64,000 nt of DNA from Hypoxylon rubiginosum. Taxonomy: Eukaryota > Ascomycota > Sordariomycetes > Xylariales > Hypoxylaceae. The stretch lies in assembly GCA_902806565.1 (NCBI GenBank), contig CADCXA010000059.1, positions 1-64,000 on the forward strand. Reading direction: 5' to 3'. How positions within the stretch are numbered: the stretch's first letter is position 1; every line of letters begins with the position of its first letter. The notes beneath the pieces are model-generated. The model was not told the origin of the DNA and ran no database searches. It saw only the letters and a list, made by a program, of their open reading frames with translations. Positions 23,234 to 34,037 of this stretch are shown here, piece after piece. The position numbers were made by a program, and so were the translations under genes.

Positions 23234-25738
23234 TCAACTTTGGAGTCCCGGGCCGATATTCGATGCACCATTAAATCCTCCTTTTACTCCTTTTATCCTG
23301 TAATCTTGCCTTGCTAGTGAACCCGGACTGTCCTTCAATAGCGGGCGTTGGACGAGGGCGCTCACTAAATGCCGTCGTTCATCACTCGCCACATCGTTGC
23401 GTAGACCCGGCAGATGATACGGTGGTTGGGTAACGTCCTCGTCGGTGGGACTTTCGACATCGGCATCCGAGGTGTGTAAGTCGCTGGTTTCGAGTTCCGT
23501 GTCGTTGCGAGCCGCCTGCTGCGGCGAAGTCATGGAGGCTGTCTCAGTAGCCATGTCTCTCGCATTGTCGTCGCTAGGTACCGTATACGTTGTTGCAAGG
23601 GTACTCCCAGGTGCAGATTTCTTGGAAGCCGGCCCATTCGCATATCTAGCTCCCGGCGGCGTTACGGGCTGAGAGAAGTCGAAAGAGTCGGCCTCTGTAG
23701 TAGAAGACAGGACGGGGCTGGTTTTAGGTCCTGTCTGTAATAAATGGCTCCTTGGGAATCGCTTGAGCTTGATCTTCGGCTTTGCGCGAGCGTGGCGCAC
23801 TGTCATTTCAAGACGTTCCTCCTCGTCTGTATCGTCGTCTGTTATCTTGTATGGATTTTCGCTGATGAGCCCGTGGTGTACAGGATTTAATAGATTGCTT
23901 CCACTTGACCGTCGATGGCGTTGTCTTAGCTTATCCTTGGTCGAGGGGGCTCCGGCCTGGGCTGAAGGCGGTGCTAGCTGCTCATACGTATTCGCTAAGA
24001 ATCCGGTCGCCATCCTCCGCAGGTTGACTTGGCTTCTACTGAACACAACGCGGGCTCGTAGTGCATGAACAGCGCGATCTAGAGCCAGTTCAATCGCACA
24101 GCGATCGCGTATGCGAGACAGTTTGGGCCAGGTTGCACGCTCACCCAGTAAGCACGAGCGGATCATGAACTCGGTGGTCGGATTTTTCAGCACTTTCGGT
24201 AGATCCCAAATGCCCATAGCCGGAAGGATATTGATATCGCCAGAGTATTTCTGGCTCAGGATTGACCGCAATTTACTGACTAGCGTTGGGAAGATGCCGA
24301 TCTCGGCCAGGAACTGCATTCTATGCAAGGCTTCGCTCTTGGCTAGGGTAGTGATGGTGTGAAGCCAGTCGAACTCGTCTTTGTATATTATTTCGTGACG
24401 TGTATTCTCCGACGGACATGGAGCGTCGTCTTTGGCAAGGAAAGGGACGACGTGAGGATTAACTTGCGAGACAATAAAGTGGTTGACGTTGAACATTTCG
24501 GCAAGTCTCGTCATGGGAAGGTCATTGTCAACGGAGCCATCGATCCACATCTGCGGAGTGGGATTCCACGTACTGTGCTCGCCCGTTAGAGGATTCTTGA
24601 TGAGGAGCGGCGCGGCGCTGAAGATGAGAGGGACCGAGCAAGACGCTGCGACAGCAGACCATATCATAACGTTGGGTGCCGTGACGTAGTTGAGAAGCCG
24701 CGGTAGCTCGTATATGGACGCCGAGGAGACGCAGATGTTGCATATGCTTCTAGTGCGGTTGTACGCTTCCTGGAAGGTGATGTCGCCAAGCAAATCGCGC
24801 ATCACACGTGTCAGATGCTTGATGTCGGACCAGCTGCCCTCGGTGAGCAGTCTCCGCAGGTGGCCAAAGATGCCGTCTTCGTTGCCTTCCTCCTCGAACA
24901 CGGCCAGGTCGCCATGCGGAAATTCTTCTAGTAGCTGAGGGATTTCGTCCTCCGTCCTCGAGCAAACCACGGAGCAGACGATGGAACCGGCTGATGCGCC
25001 CGAGATGATACGCGGTAGCAACTTTGCCTCGAACAAAGCCTTCAAGACTCCAATGTGCGTCATGCCGAAAGTGCCTCCGCCGCTGAGAAGGAGTGCGCTA
25101 CGGCCGAAGCTCTGCCGGGCGTACAACATGCCATCCAGTAAGTCCTTCGGTCCCAAGTCATCCGGGAGGCGGTGCGCACTCTTCTCTACTAGGGCCGTGA
25201 TGGTCTGCAGAGTCGAATCCACGTATCGCTCAATCAACTTCTTGGTACCGCAGTAAGAATGCCGGTAGAGGTCGATGTTGCCCATACCGCCAAGGTCGCG
25301 CGAGAGAGAGGTCCTGATGAGATGCATCATGGCCCGCATATCGCAATTGGTGCGGGCATCGTCGAGCTCTCGCAAGCGTTCTTCTAGCAGGTCGGGATTG
25401 TATTCGCCAGTCGACGTGTCCAATTTCCATTCTTCGTTACCCTCGAGGATATCGAGCTCGTGCGCTGCCGCGTCCCATTCTCTGTGGGACTCGGCGCTCT
25501 GTAGCCGCGCCGACAAGATCTGTTTGCGTTCCTCAAGTCGTCTTCTTTCTGCCCTCTCGTCGTGGGTGAGGCCATCCTTGAGGTAGAGGAGACCGTCTAG
25601 GACTGTGGATAAGGGGGTCGTGGTGGTGGTATGGCAGGTTGGGAAAACGGTGTGCCCCTTGGCCTTTTGCGAGTTCTTGACGCCCGGTGGTTGGATCGAG
25701 GCTACGGACGGGAGAATGTCTAGAGTAGGATACGCCAT
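23234..25738 (-). CDS. Patatin-like triacylglycerol lipase/phospholipase (TGL3/4/5-like)
   Basis: A single exon encodes 834 aa. Proteins of this type hydrolyse stored triacylglycerol at lipid droplets and some also act on phospholipids. An N-terminal DUF3336-like helical region (about 55-200, with RRRLEERKQIL and YRHSYCGTKKLIERY) precedes the patatin fold. The oxyanion loop GGGTFGMTHIG is at 220-230, the nucleophile elbow GASAG has Ser249, and the dyad aspartate is Asp400 in DGSVDNDLP. The C-terminal ~230 residues are low-complexity, Ser/Thr-rich and basic, probably disordered. The start is the first Met of the ORF and gives a normal N-terminus. It is convergent with the zinc-cluster regulator. 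I cannot assign it to TGL3, TGL4 or TGL5 specifically. Confidence 0.92.
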   Translation of the reverse strand: MAYPTLDILPSVASIQPPGVKNSQKAKGHTVFPTCHTTTTTPLSTVLDGLLYLKDGLTHDERAERRRLEERKQILSARLQSAESHREWDAAAHELDILEGNEEWKLDTSTGEYNPDLLEERLRELDDARTNCDMRAMMHLIRTSLSRDLGGMGNIDLYRHSYCGTKKLIERYVDSTLQTITALVEKSAHRLPDDLGPKDLLDGMLYARQSFGRSALLLSGGGTFGMTHIGVLKALFEAKLLPRIISGASAGSIVCSVVCSRTEDEIPQLLEEFPHGDLAVFEEEGNEDGIFGHLRRLLTEGSWSDIKHLTRVMRDLLGDITFQEAYNRTRSICNICVSSASIYELPRLLNYVTAPNVMIWSAVAASCSVPLIFSAAPLLIKNPLTGEHSTWNPTPQMWIDGSVDNDLPMTRLAEMFNVNHFIVSQVNPHVVPFLAKDDAPCPSENTRHEIIYKDEFDWLHTITTLAKSEALHRMQFLAEIGIFPTLVSKLRSILSQKYSGDINILPAMGIWDLPKVLKNPTTEFMIRSCLLGERATWPKLSRIRDRCAIELALDRAVHALRARVVFSRSQVNLRRMATGFLANTYEQLAPPSAQAGAPSTKDKLRQRHRRSSGSNLLNPVHHGLISENPYKITDDDTDEEERLEMTVRHARAKPKIKLKRFPRSHLLQTGPKTSPVLSSTTEADSFDFSQPVTPPGARYANGPASKKSAPGSTLATTYTVPSDDNARDMATETASMTSPQQAARNDTELETSDLHTSDADVESPTDEDVTQPPYHLPGLRNDVASDERRHLVSALVQRPLLKDSPGSLARQDYRIKGVKGGFNGASNIGPGLQS

Positions 25739-26359
25739 GATGCAAGTTCGAGAGGAGGCGCCGTCGCTTCAACGGAGCTAGATAAGTATTGCATCCTAGC
25801 CCATTCTATCCGTGTGAAAGGTATGCGGTAGGTATGCGCTTGCGGTGGTTGCCGGTTGGCAGAGGCGATTGGCACCACGGCACAATATACAAGATAGGAG
25901 GCGGAGGGACGAGACAGAAGATTGAGTTCGGATCTTTAGGAGTTATATTATACCGCGTTCGGGCTAGCTGCGGTGTTGAACGAGGTATTTCCAGGACCGA
26001 CCTCGAGTGGTTGGTTGTATTACATGAGAAGTAAGGAGTTAAGCGTATAGGACGAAGGCAATGAACCTATAGGAAAGAGAGTAACCCGTTCAACACTCGT
26101 CCCTTACATTGGATGGATATAGGTGATAGGTGGGTAGGCATAGATATGTAGGTATATATGGTAAAGTATTACATTACATAGGGAAGGGTGAAGATAGGAA
26201 GCTCCGGGAGGTTGGGAGCCAAGGAGATTCTTCTTTCCTGTCTTTGCAACAAGGCCGGGAAGACGTCACAAGCATGGAATGATATGCGGCATGTGGAGGG
26301 ACATGTGAGCAATGAGAACAGATTAAGATGGGTCATAAGACAAGGGGGGTATTGATCTA

Positions 26360-26377
26360 GGGGGGGGGGGGGGGGGG
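26360..26377. repeat. Poly-G run of 18
   Basis: Eighteen uninterrupted G residues lie about 80 bp before the GAGACA array. Such runs are prone to length error in assembly and can form G-quadruplexes. Confidence 0.85.
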
Positions 26378-26455
26378 AAGGGGGTGATATTATTGAAAGG
26401 ATGTGGGGTTCGTGCGGGGGAGAGGAGAGAGGAGAGAGACAGATGAGAGCTAGAC

Positions 26456-26521
26456 GAGAGACAGAGACAGAGACAGAGACAGAGACAGAGACAGAGACAG
26501 AGACAGAGACAGAGACAGAGA
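26456..26521. repeat. (GAGACA)n microsatellite, about 11 units
   Basis: A perfect hexanucleotide array lies inside a longer purine-rich strand (about 26400-26545). Confidence 0.92.
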
Positions 26522-27016
26522 CAAGAGAGAGGGCGGGGAAACGAAGGGACAAAAGGACAATACAGAGGAAATACTCAAAAAGCCATCGTAATATAGAGAC
26601 TACCCCCTTCTACCCTCTTACAAATGCGAGAATGGAATAATGGTGGTGATTTAAAACAGAGCTAGCATTAGGCCCGTCTATTCCGAGTCATGGGGATATA
26701 AGTTATGCGGCTGAATCGTCAAGTCGTATATTGGGATGCAACCATTATCCATCATATCCCTCGCCTCTCACATGTTTCCGTTTGCTCAGCTGAGGTGAGC
26801 TGCCTCGTGAGCTTCCTCGTGCGTCCCCTCAAATTTCTACCTATGGTCTTGGCTCCCCATGGGGTTGCCAAGTCGCCGTAATCGAGCAACCCCAACTGCA
26901 CTAGTAAGCTCTACGGTAAGCTCTACGAATAAGGAGTGAAGCCACCTTTGGTAACTTCGAGCCTCGACAAACAAGTTGTGTTGGCAGGGAACCAAAGATG
27001 ACTGGCTGTATAACCG

Positions 27017-28315
27017 TCAACCCCCTATTAGCCCAGATGCGAAGGAGAAAACCGCCTCTCTAAGCTTATATAGGACACCCTCCTCTAACCAGAAGTGTCC
27101 AGCGCCCGAAACCTCAACATGACGAAATTGAGAACCATCGGTGCTGCTTAGCTGCCCAGTCCAATCGTGCATTCTTTTCAGCGACAGAAAGCCATCTTGA
27201 CTCCCGTATACAGCCAAAGTGGGATTTCTCCTCAGTTTCGCCTCCGCTTCAGTCTCTTCCTTTGCCACTTCGCCTCCGTGAATTTTGGTTGATGAGGGCC
27301 CGCCCCCTTTCCTCCTCGACCAGCTCGAGAAGGGGTTGGAGAAATTCAACGTTGCCAGGTTGGTCACTATGCCTACGGGAGGCGACACCACCAGGTAGGC
27401 GCTGCGGAATTCGATTAGGTTGTCGAGTTTTCCCAGGCACGGTACCTCGTGCTCGTGCTCGTGCTCGAGTTCCTTGTGCTGGCCTGTCAGATTACCATCG
27501 TGCTTCCTGTGGATCAAGTGGGACCGCGATAGTAGGTCTTTAACCCCCCTCCTTATTTTTTCTTCTCGATCAGGAGAATGAGTCCTTAGCTTCTCGTGGG
27601 CTTTTTGCGATGACGTGTCTTCACTGCCGCCGACACGCATTCCCAACGATTTCCTCGGGGAAGTAGGAGTAGCATCCATTATGGCCTGCTGCTCAGCCAG
27701 GTGTTGCGCTCGCAGTCGGATATCCGCGAGGGCAGTGTGAGCAGGAGGCGAGACAAATTGCGACAGGAAAGAGCTAGGAGGGGGCAGCTGAATCGTTACT
27801 GTTGCACCGTACGAATACCCGGCGAGTAGTAATGTCGGAGGAGGCGCAGTGCGGATCGCGGTGGCGGGTGGACAATGGGGTGGGCGCAAGTAATGTACGT
27901 AGTAAACGAGGAAGCTGGCGACGGACATATAGTCGGCGCGTTCAGGCTTCGATGTCCATGAGGTGCGGCCGTCTGAAGATGAGGCTCCTCTGTCGTTTCG
28001 GCAGACTCGTTAGTACTATCATATCTCCTGTGCCTGGTATCTCTGTAATCTTGATTGGTAGGATACGGACCTGAAGTTGAATGTCGCGACGACGAAGCCT
28101 AGCTGAAGCAACGTGCTGGCGATTACGGCCACGACTGGGTCATCATAACATCCTCCCAGGGGCGCATATGGATGCGCAACGACCGCGGCATGCCGCCGCC
28201 ACGGTGAAGATCGAAACGAGCCATCTAGGCAGGCTGGATGGTAGACGCGACAGTCGAGTTTGGTACTATCATATATACTAGGGAGCGTAAAGCTCAGACT
28301 GGGCCGTGGAAGCAT
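27017..28315 (-). CDS. Alpha/beta hydrolase-fold protein, uncharacterised
   Basis: Two exons (28071-28315, 27017-27989) encode 405 aa. The N-terminal part carries a beta-strand pattern with HPYAPLGG and the turn ATFNFRGASSSDGRTSW, formed across the intron. The nucleophile elbow is LLLAGYSYGATV, the acid is probably in YGSQDGF, and the histidine is in VSGAGHFWLEEG. The fold resembles the short alpha/beta hydrolases of the COG2945 type. A long insertion between the nucleophile and the acid is rich in charged residues and includes HEHEHE. No signal peptide or membrane helix is seen, so it is probably intracellular. Substrate unknown. An upstream exon is not excluded, but the ATG is followed at once by the typical SLSFTLPSIYDSTKLDCR start. 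Confidence 0.85.
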
Positions 28316-29080
28316 TCTTGAATTGCCTCGGGTGTAAGAAAAGGCAAGGCATGATGGTAGACTCGGTGAGCCTTGGGGGGTGACTGGGTCGAACTACCAC
28401 ATGGCGAGTATACCTCTCAGCCAGCTAGCAAGGATTGAAATAATATGTATATCTAAAGGTGGGCAGTATTTCGAAGCGAGTGATAGACAAGATGGCCGGC
28501 AATTGGTCCCTGGGCAAAGCCTTCACATTCCGTACACTGGGTGAGACTTGAATTACGTAGGAGGTCGATAATGGATGTGGACCAGATAAAGATTCCAAGC
28601 CCAGAACCCTCAGCGAATATTCCGTACCAAGTTTTATTACGGTGTAGAGGAGTAGGGGGCGTATGCCTAAAGTGTGGGTAGGTATCTTAATCGTCTTAAT
28701 CTACCGGCGCTAGCTTATGATATTAGATATGATAAATGGATAAATGCATGATAAACAGTAGGTACGGGTTCTGCCACATGCCAAACCAGGCGCAGAGATA
28801 GGGGCATTTCTTTCAAAGGCGTCGAATACAAAACAAGATAGTTGATGAGTACATATATAAATGATATAGCATCAGTTGGTATCTCAACTAAATTCCTCTC
28901 TAGGCAACTTGAAATTCTATACACACCCACACACATCTATTAGCCTTGCCAAAACCGACTCCAATCCGGCCAATGATATCGTGTCTCGTGCCTGAATATG
29001 CTTAATGAAGATATATGAAGCCATCCACACCACCTCTTCCCCTATATGGTTTAAGACGAAAAGGGCCAGCTGATCCCGTC
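28316..29080. other. Intergenic region, nothing recognised
   Basis: About 760 bp between the alpha/beta hydrolase start and the kelch gene stop. Only short random ORFs are seen. Confidence 0.6.
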
Positions 29081-32000
29081 CTAAGATCCAGCAATCCCTA
29101 ATCCTACCCTTGACCCGAATCTTTCCCTCTGTGCTCCGTCACGCTCACGGTCGACAGTTGCCCTCATTCGTCGCCCCTCCATCAAGCCTCTTAATCCTCG
29201 TTTCTGTAGCCCGATGACACTACTTAGCTCGCCACTCCAAACCTCTCTGATAGCCCCGCGCTCGCTATCCCCGACCTCGCTGCTCCACTCACTCCCGGAT
29301 ACGCTCGTTGTTGCGCTGAGCTCTTCGGGCTCCGGTCGGGTTCCGGACACGCTTGTGTTAATCCGTAAGCCTTCGAACCCGCCCGCTGCCTCATCGGTGC
29401 TAGACTGCGACGCCGACATCGACCGGCTATGAAAGGGGCCGACGGAGCCCCCGGCTAAAGAAGAGCCACCAGCCACGTAAAAGTTGGGATTCGCGCTGCC
29501 GTCGATTCCCCGGCCTCCGCCCGCCGCCATAGCCGTAGCGTTGAATACGGCTGCTGCGTTACGCGAGTCAAGACGGGCGTGAAGACGCTCGACCACAGCT
29601 TCCAACAGTCCGTCTATCTTATACGGTCGCGCAATCTGCAGCAGCGAGCAAAGAATCTGTGGCGTGCAGAGAGGTGACGATGGGAGCGGAAGCGCCGATG
29701 TGTAGAGGAAGTGGAGCAGAGCCTGGACCGTAGGACAAGTGTGAGGGAGGTATAAGCATCTCGGTCGGGAATTGGGCGGGAGCGACGCAGGCGTCGGTGC
29801 AGAATTGATGGTGCTGAGGTCGGTCGGGTTGCTACCGCCTGACACAGACGTGCCCGCTGTGCTGGGCGGCTTGAGAGACCCAGCAGACGAGGGATTATTG
29901 AGGGTGGTGGCCATCGACAGACTACTATCGCCGGTGCTCCTGTTAGACTGTGTGATTGTTATGGTAGACATGCGTGCACCGGCCTGCCCCGACATGCCCG
30001 TCCTTAACGTTGCCGAATCGCTGCCATCCTGCGTAGCAGCACCCTCCCGCAGCAACTGCACGAAGTACGGTCCCCATCTCCGCGCGATAATACGGGAGTT
30101 GATGGGTATACGCTCGCCATGGAAACACAGGATGTCCATGTCTGCCAGCTCCCGCAGCCCGAAGGCCTTTTCACCCAGCTCCTCGGCCGCCCGGGTATGC
30201 GATCTCCCCCCACCAGTCCAGCCAGCTTTTCTAGCTATGCTAAGACCAGGGGCCGTAAAGGGGCTGCTGGCGGATACGAAGCCCGATAGAGGGGACGTTT
30301 TCCGGGGGTTGTCGTAGAAGCCAAACGCTTCTAGTTCGACCATGCAGACATTAGAGAAGTTAATCCGGCGGTGATTGTAGTCGTCAACCAGACTCCGTTT
30401 GCGGTTGCCTAGGATCACGAAAATATTTCGCCTATTCCATAGGACACCCCTGTTCCAACTACCCTGGCTGAAGACACTTCCACCAGTGTCAATGCGGACC
30501 CAAGTCAGATTTCTCAGATCTAGAGCCCATAAGGCGTATTCTTGCTTCGAACTGGTGAGATATGTGCCGCTGACAACAAAGTACGTGTCGATGATGCCCC
30601 CGTTTGGAAAACGCAGTCCCGGGGGGGAATAAGTTCCCGACATTGGCTTTTCAGTAAGTGAGCCGTCCGAGCCTCGGATTTGGAGCTCCAGCTTCACGTC
30701 TAGAAAATTGTAATTCGAGTAGATAAGCATCGACGAGCCTGGCTCTTTAGCCTCCTGACTGATCCCACTCTCCTGACGCGAACCGCTGGTATTCGCCTTG
30801 CCAATCTTAGCTGTCACGCTCGGCGGCAGGGGCGCGACCACGCTGCGATAAGCACCGCAGGACTTTCCAAGCGGTTGCGTCGAGGTCCATTTTAGGCTGC
30901 GAAGGTTAAAGACGCTAATTTGTTCAATGTAATGATTTGCTCCATCTTGGCCGCCGACCACAACCATTTCAGCGCCTCCGGCACCATCTATATTGATGCC
31001 GATCCTCCCTTCGTTCGGGTTGCCGCTAGACGGATTGTGCTGGAGAGCAGATAAAGGTGCCCTGTTGGACGAAAACGTTGCAGAAGAAGGCAGGATGCAC
31101 GCACAGTGAGCATAGCGGCCCTGTGGAGCATCCTGGGAGGGAATATAGGTCCATTTCTTCGTCGGGACATCATAAATGTATATATCAGACATTACAGTAA
31201 CTTCAGGCTGCTGGTCGGGGGAGGCCGAGGGCTGAGTAGCGGTAGGTGACATGCCGCCATAACAAACCATCTTCGTGTCACCCAGGGCACACATAGAGTG
31301 AAAGTAGCGAGGCGGCGGAATATCGCCGGTAGTCTCAAGTTTGCTCCAATGCCTCCGGATGAGATCTAGCTCGTAGAGATCTGAAGTAAGGGGGGCTGGC
31401 CGACTTCGCGACAGAATCCGCCCGCCAAAAACATATAACTTGTCCCCTAATATCGTGGTTGTCGCCCCAACGAGGGGATGAGGCTCTTGGCCGGTGGTTC
31501 GGTGGACATTGCACATCAACCCAGATAGGTGAGCCGACGACCCCGAGGTGGCGGGTGTACCAACGGCAGTGCCGAGAGCCGGGATCCTGCTTGTCGACGC
31601 AGCAGGAGAGGGTCCAGCGGATAGAGGGCCGTTGCTTCGGGGGGTCAGACTATCTTTCTGGCCATCTCCGCCGTCCGTTCTGGAAGAACTTGCCACACTG
31701 CTTTGGCTGCTACTCATATCCAGTCCACCACTGTACATATGATTTGGAACCATGGAAGTATTCGAATCCATTGTGCTCGTCCTGCTGTCCATAGTCGTTT
31801 CTTCGGTGATATCGCAGTCAACAATCGCACTCAGGCTGTCTGGAACTTGGCTGGAGGGGATCAAGGGAGTTACAGGACTCGAAGGGGATAGTGAGGGAGG
31901 TGGCGGCGCCGGGAGCGGTTTTTCGAGGCTGTTCTGCAGACTCAGATTCCTAACATGTTGCGGTAGAGGTTTCTGCAAAACAGGTGCCGAGTCAACCTCA

Positions 32001-32245
32001 GAAGTTCCAGGACTGGTACCAAACTTGAAGGCCAGTCTCGAGGGTGTTCTTGCGAATCTAAACGACTCTTCCCGAGTCGGGATCGCCTTTTTGATGCCTC
32101 GATAGACGTCGGAGAGAAGGTCGGACGGAGATTTCGAGGGAGGCGGTCGACGGTCTTGATCGTCCAGATCACTGTCGTCGAACAAATGCGGGCTATCTTG
32201 GCGGTCTGGTTGACCGGGCGTTAGACTAGGACTAGATATAGACAT
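29081..32245 (-). CDS. Kelch-repeat protein with BTB-like C-terminal region (Ral2-like)
   Basis: A single exon encodes 1,054 aa. Residues 1-245 are Ser/Pro-rich and probably disordered. Kelch-type blades run from about 258 to 600: HPLVGATTTILGDKLYVFGG, PPPRYFHSMCALGDTKMVCYGG, GRYAHCACIL and AEMVVVGGQDG, each followed by a W-containing strand. After this comes a BTB/POZ-like segment, DILCFHGERIPINSRIIARR, continued after a disordered insertion by CPTVQALLHFLYTSALPL and a helical stretch to about 920. This order resembles fission yeast Ral2, an activator of Ras1 signalling, which is a guess from architecture. It is probably a cytosolic scaffold. The ATG chosen is the first in the ORF. Confidence 0.85.
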   Translation of the reverse strand: MSISSPSLTPGQPDRQDSPHLFDDSDLDDQDRRPPPSKSPSDLLSDVYRGIKKAIPTREESFRFARTPSRLAFKFGTSPGTSEVDSAPVLQKPLPQHVRNLSLQNSLEKPLPAPPPPSLSPSSPVTPLIPSSQVPDSLSAIVDCDITEETTMDSRTSTMDSNTSMVPNHMYSGGLDMSSSQSSVASSSRTDGGDGQKDSLTPRSNGPLSAGPSPAASTSRIPALGTAVGTPATSGSSAHLSGLMCNVHRTTGQEPHPLVGATTTILGDKLYVFGGRILSRSRPAPLTSDLYELDLIRRHWSKLETTGDIPPPRYFHSMCALGDTKMVCYGGMSPTATQPSASPDQQPEVTVMSDIYIYDVPTKKWTYIPSQDAPQGRYAHCACILPSSATFSSNRAPLSALQHNPSSGNPNEGRIGINIDGAGGAEMVVVGGQDGANHYIEQISVFNLRSLKWTSTQPLGKSCGAYRSVVAPLPPSVTAKIGKANTSGSRQESGISQEAKEPGSSMLIYSNYNFLDVKLELQIRGSDGSLTEKPMSGTYSPPGLRFPNGGIIDTYFVVSGTYLTSSKQEYALWALDLRNLTWVRIDTGGSVFSQGSWNRGVLWNRRNIFVILGNRKRSLVDDYNHRRINFSNVCMVELEAFGFYDNPRKTSPLSGFVSASSPFTAPGLSIARKAGWTGGGRSHTRAAEELGEKAFGLRELADMDILCFHGERIPINSRIIARRWGPYFVQLLREGAATQDGSDSATLRTGMSGQAGARMSTITITQSNRSTGDSSLSMATTLNNPSSAGSLKPPSTAGTSVSGGSNPTDLSTINSAPTPASLPPNSRPRCLYLPHTCPTVQALLHFLYTSALPLPSSPLCTPQILCSLLQIARPYKIDGLLEAVVERLHARLDSRNAAAVFNATAMAAGGGRGIDGSANPNFYVAGGSSLAGGSVGPFHSRSMSASQSSTDEAAGGFEGLRINTSVSGTRPEPEELSATTSVSGSEWSSEVGDSERGAIREVWSGELSSVIGLQKRGLRGLMEGRRMRATVDRERDGAQRERFGSRVGLGIAGS

Positions 32246-34037
32246 GATTTTAACCCCCCTCCCTCTCGATCTTTGAGGCTGAAGAGAAAAGCTGAAGGAC
32301 GAGGACGAAAGAGCCTCAGAAGCAAGATGTGGTACCAGAAGGCTGAGCGAGTACTACTCTACTGCGATACTAGGGGCAGCCGGGGAGCAGGGCCCGAAGA
32401 ATAGTATTACATAGAAAGGGAGATATCGCGCTAGGACTGTGCGCAGGCTGGGGGGGATGTCTTCTTTTTCTCGCCTCGAAACGAAACGATGAAACGAAGA
32501 AACCAAGAAACCATGGAAGCAGCTCCGGGCGGGCAGGGGTGCCACGAGAGACATGGGGATTTTGTGGTCAAGGCGGAATGGTGCGGGAAGAGGAGACGAC
32601 AAGTACCGACGGCTACGATAGTTCGATATGACAATGACATACATATACATACATACCTTAGTCCTTAGTCCTTAGCAGGCAAAAGGGCCCTTGGTTGACG
32701 TCGCAGTTGGCAATCTTAAATACTCCGTCAACGACGCGTCTTCTCTGTCGGCTTTTCGCTATATTTTCGGTTTGCGATCTTTCGCGCGTACGCGCTGCGC
32801 TCTCTCTTGCGCTATGCCTCTTTTCCCCTCGCCTATGCCCTATGCCCTATGCGCAGTCTTCCTTTTTCCTCTTCGTCTCGAATTTGTTACTGCCTACGCA
32901 GAGCGCTTAAGGGAGAGCCTTGGAAGATGGGCCGTATGATCAGACGCTCGTATTATTGTCGCTTGGGAGTATGGTTTGGAGCCCGCTGTAAAAGGGGGAG
33001 AGGCGGAAAGGGGGTGGAGGCCGGGTTTGGGGTTGAGGAGTAATATCGACTCCTTAATGCTCATGTGGAGAGGAATTAATGAATTTAATAGGAGCTTTTT
33101 CTTCTCGCTTCGCGTCTGGAAGCATTGAGGACAGCGCTAAGAGTGGGCGGGGCCCCCGCCGAACAAGGGGCTATAAGGTGCTAATACTGATTAGGTATGT
33201 AGGATGTAGGTATATGTGACTAGACCTAGCATATATACATATATGTACCTAGCATACATAGGTACATACATGTATATATGTACACATTACAAGGCAGCTT
33301 TAACGTGGGGTTTTCTCTCTTAGAGATATATATCCTGGTATGTACATATATATATCTATATGTATGGGCATAAGGTACATATGAACGTAGGTCCACGAGT
33401 ACACTCAGACACCCTACCTACAGGCAGTAAGATGTATGTGTGATATTTTGATGCTGTATATTATTGTTTCAACGGGAAACCCATCCTGGCAACCTGGTAG
33501 CCGGTAGGCCACGTTTTTTTTTTTTGCAAGGTCTAGGGTGTGTATCTTGGGATGATAGGGATAGCTAGCGCACGCTCATTCATGCGTGCTTCTCTCACTC
33601 TCATATGTACATATGCATCCTATATGTGTATGGACCTTATAATGCTGAGCCAGGTAACTTCATCTTATTCATACATCTTATTCATACATGATGATGGAAA
33701 TATTAGGCCTAAAGGACTTTGAAAACCGCAGCATTTACAGTTGACACGTCAAATCAGAACTGCAACTTCCCAAGTGTCCATCACAAGCGTGAGCTGTATA
33801 TACCTTCGGGTTGCCTGTAGATAAAAGGGCGGTCATGTCCACTCTAATCCTACGCAATACCTAGAAAGGAAGGGGACGAAGATGGGGGCTGTTTGTTTCT
33901 TCAAATTTTTATTATCTTATTTCTGATGTAAAGTCCGCAATAGAAGAGACCGAATTACATCCGATCGCATTACGTACGCGCATTCCACACGTCGAAGCCA
34001 GTACGGCACCTTTCCTCCTCCAAGGCTCCTTAACCCT
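32246..34037. other. Intergenic region with AT-rich palindromes
   Basis: This is the upstream region of the kelch gene and the 3' flank of the peroxiredoxin gene. It holds CATA repeats (32636-32655), AGTCCTT repeats near 32660, and a cluster of imperfect TACATATATGTA-type inverted repeats at 33180-33300. No gene is supported. Confidence 0.6.

Larger units (their letters stand above)
25739..27016. other. Intergenic region with simple repeats
   Basis: No gene is supported. The region contains an 18-G run (26360-26377) and a long purine tract with (GAGACA)n at 26456-26521. The ORF of repeated Ser-Val on the opposite strand is only the translation of that microsatellite. Confidence 0.65.

Noticed and set aside
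26169..26552. Protein of repeated Ser-Val on the minus strand
   Set aside because: It is only the translation of the GAGACA microsatellite.
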